Positions 46,635 through 59,934 of a stretch of DNA of 64,000 nucleotides are shown here, in pieces. The stretch spans positions 40,709,335 through 40,773,334 of the forward strand of contig CM071930.1 in NCBI GenBank assembly GCA_016081115.2. Reading direction: 5' to 3'. Both the position numbers and the translations under genes were made by a program. Origin of the DNA: Rehmannia glutinosa (taxonomy: Eukaryota; Streptophyta; Magnoliopsida; Lamiales; Orobanchaceae). Positions within the stretch are counted from its first letter, which is position 1. The number at the start of each line of letters is the position of its first letter. The notes below the pieces were generated by a model. That model was not told where the DNA came from, did no database searches, and worked only from the letters and a program-made list of their open reading frames with translations.

Positions 46635-49600
46635 GTTCTAAATTTGTGAGACGGATCCCAACATCCAAACCCGGCAACCCGAAAAAGAAAAAAAAATGAA
46701 ACAACAGATCTGCGCATCTGCACTTTCTCTCTCCCTCCTCACTCTCTCCTTTTCTTCCCTTTCTGTCTTTCCCTCTTCGATCTCAGCGCCCCCAAAATCC
46801 AGAAGAAGAATGACAAAGACTCATATGAGACCGTCCTATGGGTCATTTACTGTCAGATGGGTCGTACCCAACCCGACCCATGCAACCTGACCCGACCAAG
46901 CCTTTTAATTATTATTTTTTTTCATTCTTTTCCTTCGGTTCTGTTCCCTCTCTTTTTTTCCTCTGTTTTTCTTCTACAGTTCTTTTTTCCTCTCTTTCGT
47001 CGTTCTTCCTCACTGACCATTGTCTTCTCCCTCTTTCTTTTCATTCTCTTTTTGTCTTCTTTCTTCTTCTTTCATTGTTTAGTTCTCCTTTTTATTCAAT
47101 TTTACTTCGAAATCGTAGTCTCCGGCTTCAATCTGGTAAGTTTTCGACATTTTTTTTTGTTCTATGTAGTTTTTTAGTTTTTCTTTTTCAGATTTGTTAA
47201 AACTAGGTTTTTTCTTCCTCCAGTTTTTTCATGTTGCTATATGTTTTTCATGTTTTTATGTTTAGCATATGTTATTTTTGAAATTTTCAAACTAGGGTTT
47301 AAGTTTGGGTGATTTTTGTGCGATTTTTTTCTGGTTTTATTTTATGTTCCTCCATTTTTTGCATGTTGCTATATTTGTCATAAATTTTTCATGTTTCTTA
47401 TGTTTAGCATATGTTATATTTTTGAAATTTTAAAACTAGGGTTTTAGTTTGTGCGATTTTTTTTCTGGTTTCATTTTGTGTGTAATTTTGTGCTTTTTTT
47501 ATGCGATTCTTCTGTGTTTTTTTTTTTTGTTTCTGGTTTTGGTATTTTGTGGTTCTTATATTCAATTGTTCTGTTTTTTTCGGTTTTGTATTTCTAGGAG
47601 TCTTATATATATATATATATATTGTGTATATATATTATTTTTGCCATCCATGTTAACTCGCTTCAACTTTCAACCGTGTGTGTTGTTGTTAATTCATTCT
47701 GTTTGTATTCTTTGGTGTGTAGATAACTAGATATTGATGGGGCGAAAAAATTTGCTTATAAATCAAAGAACATTGAGGGGATGAACCATTCAAGGACAAG
47801 AGGAAGCGAGGCGGGGAGAAAAAGGAAAGAACTCGCGTTGAATGAAGACAATGAATTTAAGTGCGTAGACGATGAGAAACGTACAAAACGCGTAGAGAGG
47901 ATGAGAAACGCACAAAGCATGAGGAAGATGAGAGGCAAACAAAACATGCGGCGGATAAGAGACAGTTGAAGCATTCAAATGGGTGAGAAATTTTTGAAGG
48001 ATGAAGAAGACAAGAAACCATCAAAGAAGGCAAAAGATAATGGCCATGATGGCGATTATAATATAAGTATTACCTTTTATTTTATAAGGTTTAGATATTT
48101 AGAAAAATATCACTTTTAAGTTGAAATATTTTTAGATTGTTTCAGTCAAATGAAAAGTATTAGTTTTTATTTATAAAGTATCACCTTTCTTTCTTAAAAG
48201 TATTAGTTTTTATTTGTAGTATCGCTTTGTTCAAGATATGGACTATGTGATTCTTTGTCAAATAGAAAAGTATTAGTTTTTAGTTAAAAAATATCTATTT
48301 TCCCCTTAAAATTAGTTTTTTTATAATATTAGTTTTTAACTTTCATTTTCTATTTTTTGCAACAATTTTGTCTCACAAAGGACCACGGGATTACCTAAAC
48401 TATTGGATAATATGAATCATAAGCAAAAAGAAGTTATCAAAAGCACTCGGATTTGATGGATTGCTAGAAATGAAAGTCAAACAACTTTCGACATATATGT
48501 TAAAGTGGTTAGTGAAGAGGTTCAATGGTAAGAGTAGGTTACTTACTATTGATTATAAGAAGAAGGTCATATTACTACCGACGATATTTGTGATGTATTT
48601 TTATTGCCGATGCACGATGGGCGGGAGGTATTAGTTGTCAAACGTAAGGATGATATTATAGACATTCTTTGGTGAGTTGAAGGAAAAATATGGCATTGAT
48701 GGGCAAGCTTCGTAAGTTTTTTTTAAGTAAAATTCCTTATGGTTGGATTTAAAGAAGGAGAAGATGATTTTAAGAGATTGTTCGTTTATATACGTTGTCA
48801 ACTTTACTCACTCCAACATCAAATCGCAAAGTAGACTTTCTTATTTTAAATCGTTGGTGGATGTGGACGCAATTTGTCAGCTTGATTGGTGTTCATACGT
48901 GTTAGAGAGGCTTTGTAGAGCCGTTGACAACTATAAAAAGAAGTCCAGAGCAAATATAAGTGGACATGTGTACAGATCATCTATTTTCATAGGCTTAAAT
49001 GGAAAGGTAAAAGCCGAACCATCTTATCTCGCCACTAATTAAGCATTGGACATCTAAGAATATTAGAAGAAGAGTTAAAGAAGAGAGAGGGGCTGGAGCA
49101 TTTGGTCAGGGAGATTGGGTCAGAGACAATTACCCTATTTCTGGGATGGCGAAATTAGAACGTGAGGAAAAAGTCCATTATTCAAGCGGCGCAAAGGCTA
49201 ATGATAAGGCAAGCTTGGAGAGAGTTGATGAATCATCAAGGTTCATTAAGTTTGAATTACCGGGGCCAACTAACTAATGCCGAGATTCATAAATATGCAA
49301 AAGATGTAAGTTTTTAATTTGTACGACCTTTTATGCAATATTTATCACTTTTTATTATAAAAGTTCATAGTCTGATGTAATAGTGTTCTAAATTCATGAC
49401 TTTGTTATTTTGTGGAGAAGTATTAGTCTTTTGTCAAAAAGTATCATTATCTGATATAGTAGTGTTATGAAATCAGGGTAGTTGAATTACGAAGAAAATG
49501 GGGTGCCAACTTCCTATTCTAAGTTTTACATGGTATCATCAAAATCTAAACATAAATTTTCCTAACAATTTCTCCCTTTTTGATGATGTCAAAACTTAAA

Positions 49601-50884
49601 TAAATGCAGCAAAATAAATAGTGCAGTAACAAAGAATGTATGTGTGAAATATGTCAATTTTATTGAACATATCATTCTTGTACTTTTATTTTGTGCAGAA
49701 GTATTAGACTTTTGTTAAAAAAGTATTACTATTTGAACTGAAAAGTATCAATTTTTTTTTGAAAAGCATCATTGTCTGATGTAGTAGTGTTATGAAATCA
49801 GGCTTTATGTTGTGCAGAAGTATTAGACTATTGTTAAAAAGTATTACTATTTGAACTGAAAAGTATTAGTTTCTAGGATATTTTTGACAAATAAATTTCT
49901 GTTTTTATAGGATGTAAATGAGACTTTCCTCTTGCTAAGAGGGATATGGTTGTGGTTTTTGATTTTCATATGGATGGATTGAACAAGATGAAGCAGAAAA
50001 TGGAACCTAATCAGCCCCATGTCTCATCATCCCAATCTCCAATTTTGTCTCAGACTCATAATTTCTTTTCTAATCTCAAGGTCCGTTTTATTGACGATGT
50101 AGTGGAGAAATTTAATTTGATGAGGAAGTTATCTAAAGAAATGCCGAATTTTGATCTTCTAGCACCCGAGAAAAATAATTGAGTGGCAATGATGATCATT
50201 TGAGTGATGGGATTTGATGAAGTATGGGCATTAACTAGTTTAAAACAACGTCATGATTTAAGGGAAGAATATGTTGGTCTTCCAAATGATGCTTGGCGAA
50301 GAGAAGATGCTTTGGTTATGTTTCGAGTTTCGTGACTCAAAATAAAAGGTTGCTGGTTGATATGGATATAAGAGACAAACAAGTTGTTGATTTCTGTCGT
50401 TTTGACGTTGAACCGTATTTTGAAAAGTAAGTTATAGTTTTGCATTAAGATTTGATATTTTCTTTATTCAATGATATAAAGTAACTATTGTTTTTGTTTC
50501 GTTGTTTTTAGTGATCTTTTTTTTACGCATGATGGGTTATGCACTATTTCAAAGAATGAGATGTTGTCTTTGAATCAGAAACGATGGATATATGGAAATG
50601 TGATTGATGCATGGGTTTTAATTCTTAACCGAATAAAATCTAGTGACGATCTCTCGCAAAATGGTGTTTTTGATACCTAGGACACAATGTATTTTACACA
50701 TTTTCTATATTTAATCCCTTTGATGTGCATTCGCTTTGTATTTTAATGTTTTTTATTCTTTTTTGAAAAAGGTTTTTGTGACAAAGGTTATAAACAAGGT
50801 TGGTGATATTGCTGAGAATGAAGAAGCTTGGGAGACATTTATGACACATTTTAAACAAGACCTGAGCACATGTGATTTGGTAAA

Positions 50885-51240
50885 TGCATTACTTTTTATT
50901 GTAAAAGTATTACTTCTTATTGTAAAAGTATTACTTTTTTTAGAAAAAGTATTACCATGTTATCATACAAGTATTACTTTTTATCGTAAAAGTATTACTT
51001 CTTATAGTAAAAGTATTACCTTGTTTTAGAAAAAGTATTACTTTTTACTGTAAAAGTATTACTTCTTATAGTAAAAGTATTACTTCTTTTTAGAAAAAGT
51101 ATTACATTGTTTTAGAAAAAGTATTACTTTTTATCGTAAAAGTATTATTTCTTATATTAAAAGTATTACTTTTTTTAGAAAAAAGTATTACTTTTTATCG
51201 TAAAAGTATTACTTTTTCGTTAATAAGTATTACTTTGTTT
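50885..51240. repeat. AAGTATTA minisatellite array
   Basis: About 17 copies of a roughly 20-bp unit of the form 'aaaagtattactttttatNg', the best-preserved array in the window. It lies in an intron of the Ulp1-like gene. Poorer arrays lie at 2100-2420, 28040-28370, 48060-48330, 49320-49880, 56030-56200, 58600-58700, 61300-61480 and 62690-62750. Confidence 0.85.
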
Positions 51241-51451
51241 ATTTGTTATATTATTTTAATTTTGCAGATTTTTGTTCTAATCCACTTTGAGATTCATTTC
51301 TTCTATGATGTCGTAAACTTTCGCGATGAGAAGATGCAATTCTTGGATAATAGGAAGTATGATGATCCAAGTTATTATATTGAAGTTGTCCAACTCATGG
51401 TATAATTCCTTTAATTTATACTCGTTTAGTTTACTCTTACCCTTTGTATAA

Positions 51452-54400
51452 TGTTCGGCTGCTAAACACCTAATATAAATCTAGCGACACTCGCAAGAAC
51501 ACAAGATCAATCATAGGGTAGCAAGTTGACCAAAGTCGTCCCTCACGGAAGACTTCGCCGACAAATAATTATTATGCATCACAATTAACATAAAATAAAA
51601 TCTAAACACGCTAATTCAATTTTTAAGATTCATAAATAACTAAATTAATTATTAAAACGAGTATTCAAAACTAACACAAGAGATCTGGATAAAAAAAATA
51701 TGAATGATAAAAACGTCTAGGAATTCAGATTCGTTTCCTCAAATTACCAAACATAAGGTCAAGCAATTGATAATGCAATTAAACAATTAAGAAAACAAAT
51801 ATAAACTAGGCCTAAATCTGATAACTTTCGTTTTGCTGACTAAACCTGGAGAAATATAATTTACCAAATTATTTAACCAAGTTAGATAATACATTCTTGA
51901 TTCATATCTAACCCCTAATTGAATTTAGTCCTGAATAATATCTTCTCTCGATCTCAATTATTCCTTCAAAATAATCAAAAGTTGGGCAAACAATTAATTA
52001 TAACAAAAATCAATTCAATTAGGAAAAACATAATCAATTACTCAATACTCATGCTTGTTTGTTTGATTCAACTCATCCTAACCCTAGAACAAAGAAATTA
52101 ACTCATGGATAGATTCATCAATTCAATTAAACAAGAGATAATAATCACAAACATCATCATGAAGTAAGTAATGTCAAAAGAAAATCAAATAGACAAATAA
52201 AGGTGGAGAAAAATTACACTTTTTCAGGTTGTGGAAAGATCTCCAAAGAAAGCCCTAAGTTGACATTAAGAGAGAAGAGGGAGATAAAAGAGAGAAATCT
52301 AAATCTTGTATCTAGCTTGAATGAATGAAAATCTAAAGCCTAGACTCCCCTTTTATAGCTTAAAGGCCTTAAAGAGTCCAAATCCTAAAAGAAATCTGAT
52401 AAAAATCGACGGTTTACGTAAATATGCATCCCAACCTTCTTTTCTTGAATGGTCACCTGGCTGGGGAACGTCCACCGAACGACCACCTTTCAGAGAGCAT
52501 ATCTCGGGAACGACCATGGAATAACCATTCCATGCTTCAACGTGCAAACGGGCAACCTGCTATTTAGGAACGACCATGGAACGATCGTTCCTTTATTTTC
52601 TCCCACGCCACGGCCATTCGCCGTCGCTAGTTTCTTCCTTTCTCGTTCACTATATGTTTCAAAATCGTGCTTTCGACCCACTTCTTGTTCCTTCGTCATT
52701 CTAACTGCACTTTTCCACCAACACAAGCATAACACACGGAAATAGACTCAACGACAAAACACGCAAACATGCAAGTAAAAACACGAAATGCACTATGAAA
52801 AATATAGAAAACAACTCAAAATTACCACAAAAAATACTAACAAAAACATGACAAACAATTCCCTCACACTTAGCCTTTCGCTTGTCCTCAAGCAAATAAT
52901 AGCGCCTATAAATCCAACAAGAAATAATGTGTCCAATTTGAGAGTCAATTCATCCATCACACCACATTCTATACACCTCAGATTATCCTGCATTGATCCC
53001 CAACCTTCACAACACACTCACTCGGCTAAGGTTAATAGTTAGCTAATGTGTTCGGCCCTCCCTATTAGGTTTTAAATCCGTGTCAAAAGTTGCAACCCTA
53101 ACACATACACAACAAATCACGCAATTACTAGCCATGAACCATTTTCATATATTTTTTCGATATGAATTTTTCTTTTATTTTGTTATTTTTTTCCGCTAGA
53201 ACTCTCGAGATATTCTTCCACTAGGTATAAATTTCGGATTTTTCCAAAAGCTCCTAGGGTGGTTTCCTATACTCATGTTTGGGCTGCCGTTTTACGTAAA
53301 AGAGAAACATGGGGCTCATGAATACTCCTAGTTACTAAGCGAATCAACCAACAGAGTATAATCTCGATTGCTCTATCTCTTTTCTTTTCTTTTTTTTTTT
53401 TTTTTTTTCTCCTTTTTTTCAATTTGTCACCCCTTTTCTTTTTTTTTTTTCGATCAGCTGTTTTTTTTCTTTCATTCGCAAGGCTAACAATTTTGTGTAC
53501 ACACACGAATCAAAATAGGGTTTTAACTTAAATCACATTAATAAAACTTCACAATTCAAGCCCCATAACCTAAACTATCATTTAACTATCGCCTTATTTG
53601 TCTATCACAAAGTTCGATTCACAATTTAGTAAAATCCTAAGTATCCAATTTATGGTGTCATTTTATAATCGAAACTCAAATTGCTACATCTATTTCAAGT
53701 TAGCTAAACAACACTATTATTAAGCTTAAACAATCATAGGGCTAGTAAAAGAAATAACCACATGCAACCATAACACCTAGACAGCGACCAATTGCTCCCC
53801 CACGCTTAAAGCACGCAATGACCTCAATGCATAAAAATAAAAGAGAAAGGAAAAAGAGATGTCCCTGATAAATGCGATAATGTCAAAGCAGTTAAGTCAA
53901 AGACGTACGCCGACAGTCCTGCAAAAGACATGTGAAGGAGAAGAAAAATACCCAAAAAGATAAACTCTAAAAATAAGTGAACATGCAAAGGCAACACGAC
54001 ACACAAACAACTCACACTAAAGAAATACAAACTCAATGGTGAAAAAGTATCACTGATGATCTTCTAGCGGTGTTGGAGATGAGATTGGATCAAATGAAAG
54101 GCCGGAATATCCCCTTCTTTCCTTGTATGTCTCGCAACTCAATGGATGTCGTCCACGAAAGGCACAAGGTCCCGATTGAGATTTCGACCTTCTTGCATAA
54201 ATAACACCAGAAAAACAGATCAAACGCACCTGTGGAATAGAGTAAAAATCAAAAGGCAAACAAAAAGAATCCTAAACTAAAAACAAATAAAAAGAATCCT
54301 AATCTAGAAACACGAAAAATAAACACAATAATTATTACGCCTAAAGCCTTCCCCATAAACGGCGCCAAAATTTTGTTCGACCGCTAAACACCTTAAATAA

Positions 54401-55675
54401 ATATAGTGACTCTCGCAAGAGCAAGAGATCAATCATAGGGTAGCAAGTTGACAAAAGTCGTCCCTCACGGAAGACTTAGCCAAGCAAATAATTATTATGC
54501 GTCGCAATTAACAAAAAATAAAATCCTAAACACTATAATTCAATTTATAAGGTTTGTAAATAATTAAATTAATTATTAAAACGAGTATTCAAAACTAACA
54601 CAAGAGATCTGGATAAAAAAAATATGAATGATAAAAGCGTCTAGGGATTTAGATTCATTTCCTCAAATATAAACTAGGCCTAAATCGATAACTTTCGTAT
54701 TCACGTACTAAACCTGGATAAATCTAATTTACAAATTATTTAACCAAGTTAGATAACACATTACTTGATTCATATCTAAACCCCTAATTGAATTTTGGTC
54801 CAAAAATAATATCTTCTCTCGATCTTAATTATTTCCTCAAAATAATCAAAAGTTAGTCAAACAATCAATTATAACGAAAGACAATTCAATTAAGAAAAGC
54901 ATAACAATTACTCAATAATCATGATTGTTTATTTGATTCAACTCATCCTAACCCTAGAACAAAGAAATTAGCTCGTGGATAGATTCATCAATTCAATTCA
55001 AAGATAATAATCACAAACATCATCATGAAGTAATTAATATCGAAAGAAAATCAAATAGATAAATAAAGTGGAGAAGAATTACACTTTTTCAAGTTGTAGA
55101 GAGATCTCCAAAGAAAGCCCTAAGTTGACGTTAACAGAAAAAAGGGAGAGAAAAGAGAGAAATCTGAATCTTGTATCTAGCTTGAATGAATGAAAATCTA
55201 AAGCCTAGACTCCCCTTTTATAGCCCAAAGACCTTAACAACTTGGAAGAGTCCAAATCCTAAAAGAAATCTGCATAAAATTGACGATTTTACGTAAATCT
55301 ACGTCCCAATCTTCTTTTCTTGAATGCTCACCGAACGGCTGGGGAACGGCCACCTTTCAGAGAGCATATTTTGGGAACGGCCATGGAACGGTCGTTCCCT
55401 TTATTATGGGAACAACCATTGAACGGCCGTTCGCTGTCCGTTCGCCTAGTTTCTTCCTTCTCGTTCACTATACGTTCCAAAATCGTGCTTTTCGCCCATT
55501 TCTTGTTCCTTCGTCATTCTAACTACACTTTTCCACGAAAACAAGCATAACACATGAAAATAGACTCAACGACAAAACACCCAAACACGCAAGTAAAAAC
55601 ACGAAATACACTACGAAAAATATAGAAAACAACTCAAAATTACCACAAAAAATACTAACAAAAACACAACAAATA
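51452..55675 (-). mobile_element. Non-coding LTR retrotransposon (LARD-like) inside the MULE
   Basis: LTRs at 51452-52857 and 54374-55675 (about 1.4 and 1.3 kb, direct, strongly similar). They start TGTTCGGCTGCTAAAC or TGTTCGACCGCTAAAC and end in a matching A-rich terminus. The 5-bp duplication TATAA lies at 51447-51451 and 55676-55680. On the minus strand the primer-binding-like TTTTGGCGCCGTTTATGGGG follows the LTR at 54374, and a purine-rich tract (52858-52880) precedes the other. The 1.5 kb interior has no gag or pol. Both LTRs carry 'ggaacg' and 'aacgacc' word clusters. Confidence 0.88.
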
Positions 55676-55862
55676 TATAATATTTTTGACATTTTGTTTT
55701 ATATGTATATATGTTTTAAAGCAAAATCAGATGGCTCTCTTCCTTGAATAAAAAAATCATCCAAAAGCTCGGATTGTTCCTCAATATTCAGAGAATATGT
55801 TAATTTCCCTTAAAATCGAGGAAGAAGCTCGGATGCACCATATGGAGTACTTCTAGGAAAAA

Positions 55863-57332
55863 TCATAGTACTCCAGCAGTCTTCAAACTCATTTTCATTT
55901 GCACAACCTGACAAGCATTTCCTAAAAGTATCTTTAAAGTAAGTGTTGCTCTTTCAACTGTCCAAATCTGCTCACAACATTTTGGTAAAGATGCTATTGA
56001 CATAGTCTGTGCTTTGTTCCACCTACATAATTTGTTCAGAAAAGGTATCAATAATATCAGTAAAAGTATCATTTTTCTCAGATAAAGTATTATTAATTTG
56101 AATACAAGAAAAATAAGAAATTCAGTGTAGTGAAAACTTAAAAAAGTATCAAATTTTGTACAAAAGGTATAATTTTATACTTATAAAGTATTATTAATTT
56201 TAACACATTAGATATCCCAGTGAATATGATAATTTTTCAAAATGTATACATTTTCTATCGCATTAGCAATCACCTGGTCTTGATAGGTAAATAACGTGGT
56301 TGGACATTTGCCTCCCATTGCTTTCTTAAATACTTCATAAAGCCACACAAATGACTCGGTCTTCTCATTAGATAAGAATGCACATGCAAACATTATATTT
56401 TTCTAATGATGGTTGACGGCAACTATTGAAGCACAAATCAAGTTATATATTTGTTTGATATGTTGTATCAAAGATCATAACATCTCTAAATAGTTCATAA
56501 TCCTCCTTCATCATCGAGTCTCTCCAGAATACATTACTCAATTTGTCCATATCATCCAACTTGACTCTAAAATAAAAGTCATCTTCCTCAGTTTGTTCTT
56601 TGTACAACATTTCTACCAATGTTTGTGCTTCCCCACCTTCTATTGCTTTCAATTTCAGACGGTTTACAAAATTCAAATGGTCTTTGATGGTATGGCCAAT
56701 GCTTTGGTCTCCACCCGCTTCATGTGCCATATACCGATAAGAGTCAGTTGGTCTCATGCGGAAGATATCATATCTTCTATAGCTTTACCCTTCTCATTTG
56801 TAATTTTTCTTTCTGAATGATGAATGTGGCTCCACTTTGTTCTCATGGATAAATGATTATGTACCTCAACGTGATTAATGACTTCATAAACACATTCATC
56901 AGTTAATTTCACTCTTAATGAAGCATTGCACCATGTGCGTGTATGAGGAGAGTTTTTCGTTTTTCAATTGTTGTTCTCTTTGTTCCTTCACATGAGCAAA
57001 CGAAGTACTTTTCTATCACTACTCCATTGTCCCTACATCTAGCGGTCGATTTGCATACACTAAATTCAAGTGCACGACCATGGTCACAATACAACTTATA
57101 CATATCTTCAATTGTTCTCTTTTTTATACCAATGAGAGAACCAGTTATATCTGCAATAATTAAACCAGCAAAAATACATATTATAAAAGGTAATACTTTT
57201 TCGGTTAAACATAATACTTTTGCAGTAAAATATAATACCTTCATCCGTTGCCAATGTATGTTGTTTAATAATGGCCATTGGATCGACTTGTTCATCTAGC
57301 ACAAGTTCATTGTTGTACATGTAAACCAACAA
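55863..57332 (-). pseudogene. FAR1-like MULE transposase remnant
   Basis: Pieces in transcription order: a FAR1-type zinc-binding region (57200-56950, FSVCKSTARCRDNGVVIEKY), then RPTDSYRYMAHEAGGDQSIG, GHTIKDHLNFVNRLK and EDDFYFRVKLDDMDKLSNVF. The first catalytic Asp lies in MIFDTTYQTN. The later block reads GGKCPTTLFTYQDQVIANAI, where the family has TDQD, so one Asp is Tyr. Frameshifts follow MIFDTTY and a TAG replaces a Trp codon before KNIMFACAFL. The end (CANENEFEDCW) lies in another frame near 55900. Not active. Confidence 0.8.
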
Positions 57333-58180
57333 GTATCATAAAAAGGTAACAAAGTAGTAAGTTTATGCGGATAAGTTATTTATATTACCTTTACAGTGTT
57401 TTGCAATAACTAAACCAGAAAAATGACATATTATAAATTGTAATATTTTTACCATAAAAAATAATACTTTTGCAGTAAAATGTAATACCTTCATCCATTG
57501 CCAGTGTATGTTGTTCAGTAATGGCCACTGGATCGACTTGTTCACCTAGCACAAGTTCATTGTTGTACATGCAAACCATATAAGTATCATGAAAACGTAG
57601 TAAAGTAGTAACTTTATGGGGATAAGTTATTTATATTACCTTCAGTGATTTCTATATTATCTTCATCACTAGAAAGAATAACCAATGCATCCAAATTTTC
57701 ACATTCCTTCATTGATGCATTGTTTTTGAAATTAATTCTCCATTGCAGATGAACAGTGGGAAGTGGTATTTTGTAGATTATAAGTAATGATTTTTCAAAT
57801 ATTCGATCAATATAGGAGTTGCAACAATTCTTATACCCCTTTTTTCACATAGTCAAATCATCAAACACATTGTGAGTATAATCTTAATAATTGTAACAAA
57901 AAATTTGCAAGGTATATCAATGGAGAAATAAGTGATATATATCGATAATTTTGAATCTAATGTGTGATTTGCACTGTGAATGGAGGAGTATCGGTTTCGG
58001 TTTTTGCCCTACAATTGATACTTCTCCTCCAATGTTCTCTCTCGCGTGCTTCAATATTTTTTCCTTTTTTTAATTAGGATATGGCAGGATCTGCTGGGTT
58101 GATGGATCTTGGTCGGATGATCCATCTCACGGGTTAGAGATCCGTGAGACGGTCATATAAGAGACCCACTCAAGAAGAAT

Positions 58181-58706
58181 AACAGGGAAGAAAATATGGG
58201 TACACCCTCAATCATTTAATCTCCACAAACGCCTTCATGGATGTACCTTAAGGAAGAAGACTCCAAAAGCTATCAATGAAATCAGAAAGTTGAACAAACA
58301 TTTATTGATGAGGAAAAAGGTTTATTTTATGTTTTAAACACTTGCTATATTCAACTTTCATGTAGTTCAAGGTTTATTATGTTTAGAAAAGTTGATATGA
58401 TGGATTATTATGTGATTGAATGCAAATTTGGTTGTTCTTTTTTTTTTTTTAAATCCGCTTAATTTAGATTGATGGTGAAATTAAGATGGCTCTTGTAAGG
58501 GTTTAATTTGTGTAGTTTTCGACAATTTTTACTATTTCTTTGTTGAACCCAACAACTAGAAAATCAAAAAAATTTTTAATGTCACTTTTACAATTAATTA
58601 TGAATACTAAAATTGTTTCTAAAAATTTATGATTACAAATACTTTTGAGTAAAAAATTATTACTTTTCTGGTGAACTACTAATACTTCTAAGGAAGAAAA
58701 ACTAAA
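58181..58706. other. AT-rich spacer with minisatellite
   Basis: Between the large MULE and the first solo LTR. No gene. From about 58600, AAGTATTA-type words appear; they continue beyond the solo LTRs at 61290 and 62670. Confidence 0.45.
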
Positions 58707-59652
58707 TGTAGCGTCCTTTCTAACTTACTTGAATTTTAATGCGACAAATAAGCAATTAAAATACAAATACTTAAACGAATTCTGAAAAATACGGAATAAT
58801 AAAAATCCTACTTCGTTTGAAAACTTTGCAGCGGAATTAAATGCTAATAACTAAAATAAATACTTGTCCAAAAACATTCGTACTGAAAATAAAAGTTATT
58901 TAACATTTAATAATCTAAAAGTCAAAACTTTGAAATTAAGAAAAATCGAAGGACATGGGTTCTTCAAGTCACTGCGCCCCGCCATCTCCTTCCTCTCAAG
59001 CATTCTCATCTGAAAATTTCAACATTCATGGAATGAGCTAAATGAGCTCAACAAGTAATCTCATGCATGGATGCATGTCTAATGCAATATCTTAACATTT
59101 ATAACTTAAAAATACTTTACGTTTTCCTTGCTTAAAACTTTTCTTTCATTGCTTAAAACTTGTTTCGCATAAAACTTTATCTTTCGTTGCATGAAACATT
59201 CTTAGGACGCGAGCTCACTTGGTAACACATTGTTCTAATCAGGGTCGCAGTAGGCCTTGTTATTTGGAACCCATGAATATTTTACCCGGAGGCCCATTTC
59301 CATTCGTTTTGCCCAAAGGCCCTTTTCCTTGAACATTAATATTAGCCGCAAGCGGCACATGTTCGGAACGCCGGTCCCCCGCGCCCATTTCCCACTCACT
59401 CCAGCATCATAGAACAGTGTGCACCAATTTCTTTTGAAAAATATTATTATTATAAACCTGAAAACTTGACTTACTTAATCTTATCAAGTTCGTGAAATGA
59501 TATGAACATACATTAACATGATGCATGAACCTAAGTGATGCAACTTTTCATTAAAAACGAGAATAAACGTAAGCGCATATCATAATAATTAAATCACATT
59601 GATTAGCAAACATATTAAAAGTAAATATGACATCAAACAGGTAAATAAGGAT

Positions 59653-59910
59653 TAGAGGTGTCAAATGGGTTGGGTCGGGCTGGCCCGAGCTGGACCAAAT
59701 AGTGGTTGGGCCGCCGTTTCTTGAGCCCAGCCCGGCCCAACCCACGAAAATGCACTAGAAAAATCGGGCCAACCGGGCCGGCCTGGTTTTTCGGGCCTAA
59801 CGGGCCGGGCCAAAAAAGCCCGGCTCATTTTGGGCCTCTAAAATCAGAGCACAACCAGTCTAATTATCGATCGGGCCGGCCAGCCACCGGGCCAAAAATT
59901 GACAGCTCTA
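59653..59910. mobile_element. hAT-type MITE
   Basis: 258 bp. The left end is TAGAGGTGTCAA; the right end, reverse-complemented, is TAGAGCTGTCAA. The 8-bp flanks ATAAGGAT and ATGAGGAT differ at one base. The interior is 'gggccgggc'-rich. Short TAGNG termini and 8-bp duplications are typical of hAT elements. It lies inside the solo LTR. Confidence 0.82.
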
Positions 59911-59934
59911 ATGAGGATAAACATACATTCACAT

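Larger units (their letters stand above)
47735..55860 (+). pseudogene. TE-borne Ulp1-like protease gene, decayed
   Basis: Charged N-terminal part at 47735-48060. A middle region at 48740-49040 reads LRDCSFIYVVNFTHSNIK, DVDAICQLDWCSYVLERL and SSIFIGLNGK, resembling the helical domain that precedes the protease in TE-encoded Ulp1 proteins. A linker follows (49946-50182, MKQKMEPNQPHVSSSQSP). Later exons near 50560-50670 (SLNQKRWIYGNVIDAWVLIL) and 51290-51410 (DEKMQFLDNRKYDDPSYYIE) lie in the peptidase part. A last piece at 55722-55855 follows the LTR element. Stops and frameshifts interrupt it, and the catalytic Cys block was not found. Introns contain AAGTATTA minisatellite. Function is inferred from domain order. 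Confidence 0.55.
46812..58171. mobile_element. Large MULE with Ulp1-like and FAR1-like genes
   Basis: Flanked by a perfect 9-bp duplication, AAGAAGAAT (46803-46811 and 58172-58180). The left terminus is GACAAAGACTCATATGAGAC; the right, reverse-complemented, is GAGTGGGTCTCTTATATGAC. Both continue into 'GACCGTC' and 'AGATGGRTC' blocks. Inside are a Ulp1-like gene on + (about 47.73-51.42 and 55.72-55.86 kb) and a FAR1/MULE transposase remnant on - (57.3-55.86 kb). A 4.2 kb LTR element (51452-55675) was inserted later; without it the MULE is about 7.1 kb. The cargo fits KAKI/Kaonashi-type MULEs. Confidence 0.8.

Noticed and set aside
46838..47200. Long open frames with many Phe and Ser
   Set aside because: CT-rich, T-rich 5' region of the MULE; the composition explains the open frame.
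50885..51240. CRISPR-like regular array
   Set aside because: Units are contiguous with no unique spacers, in a plant genome; it is a minisatellite.
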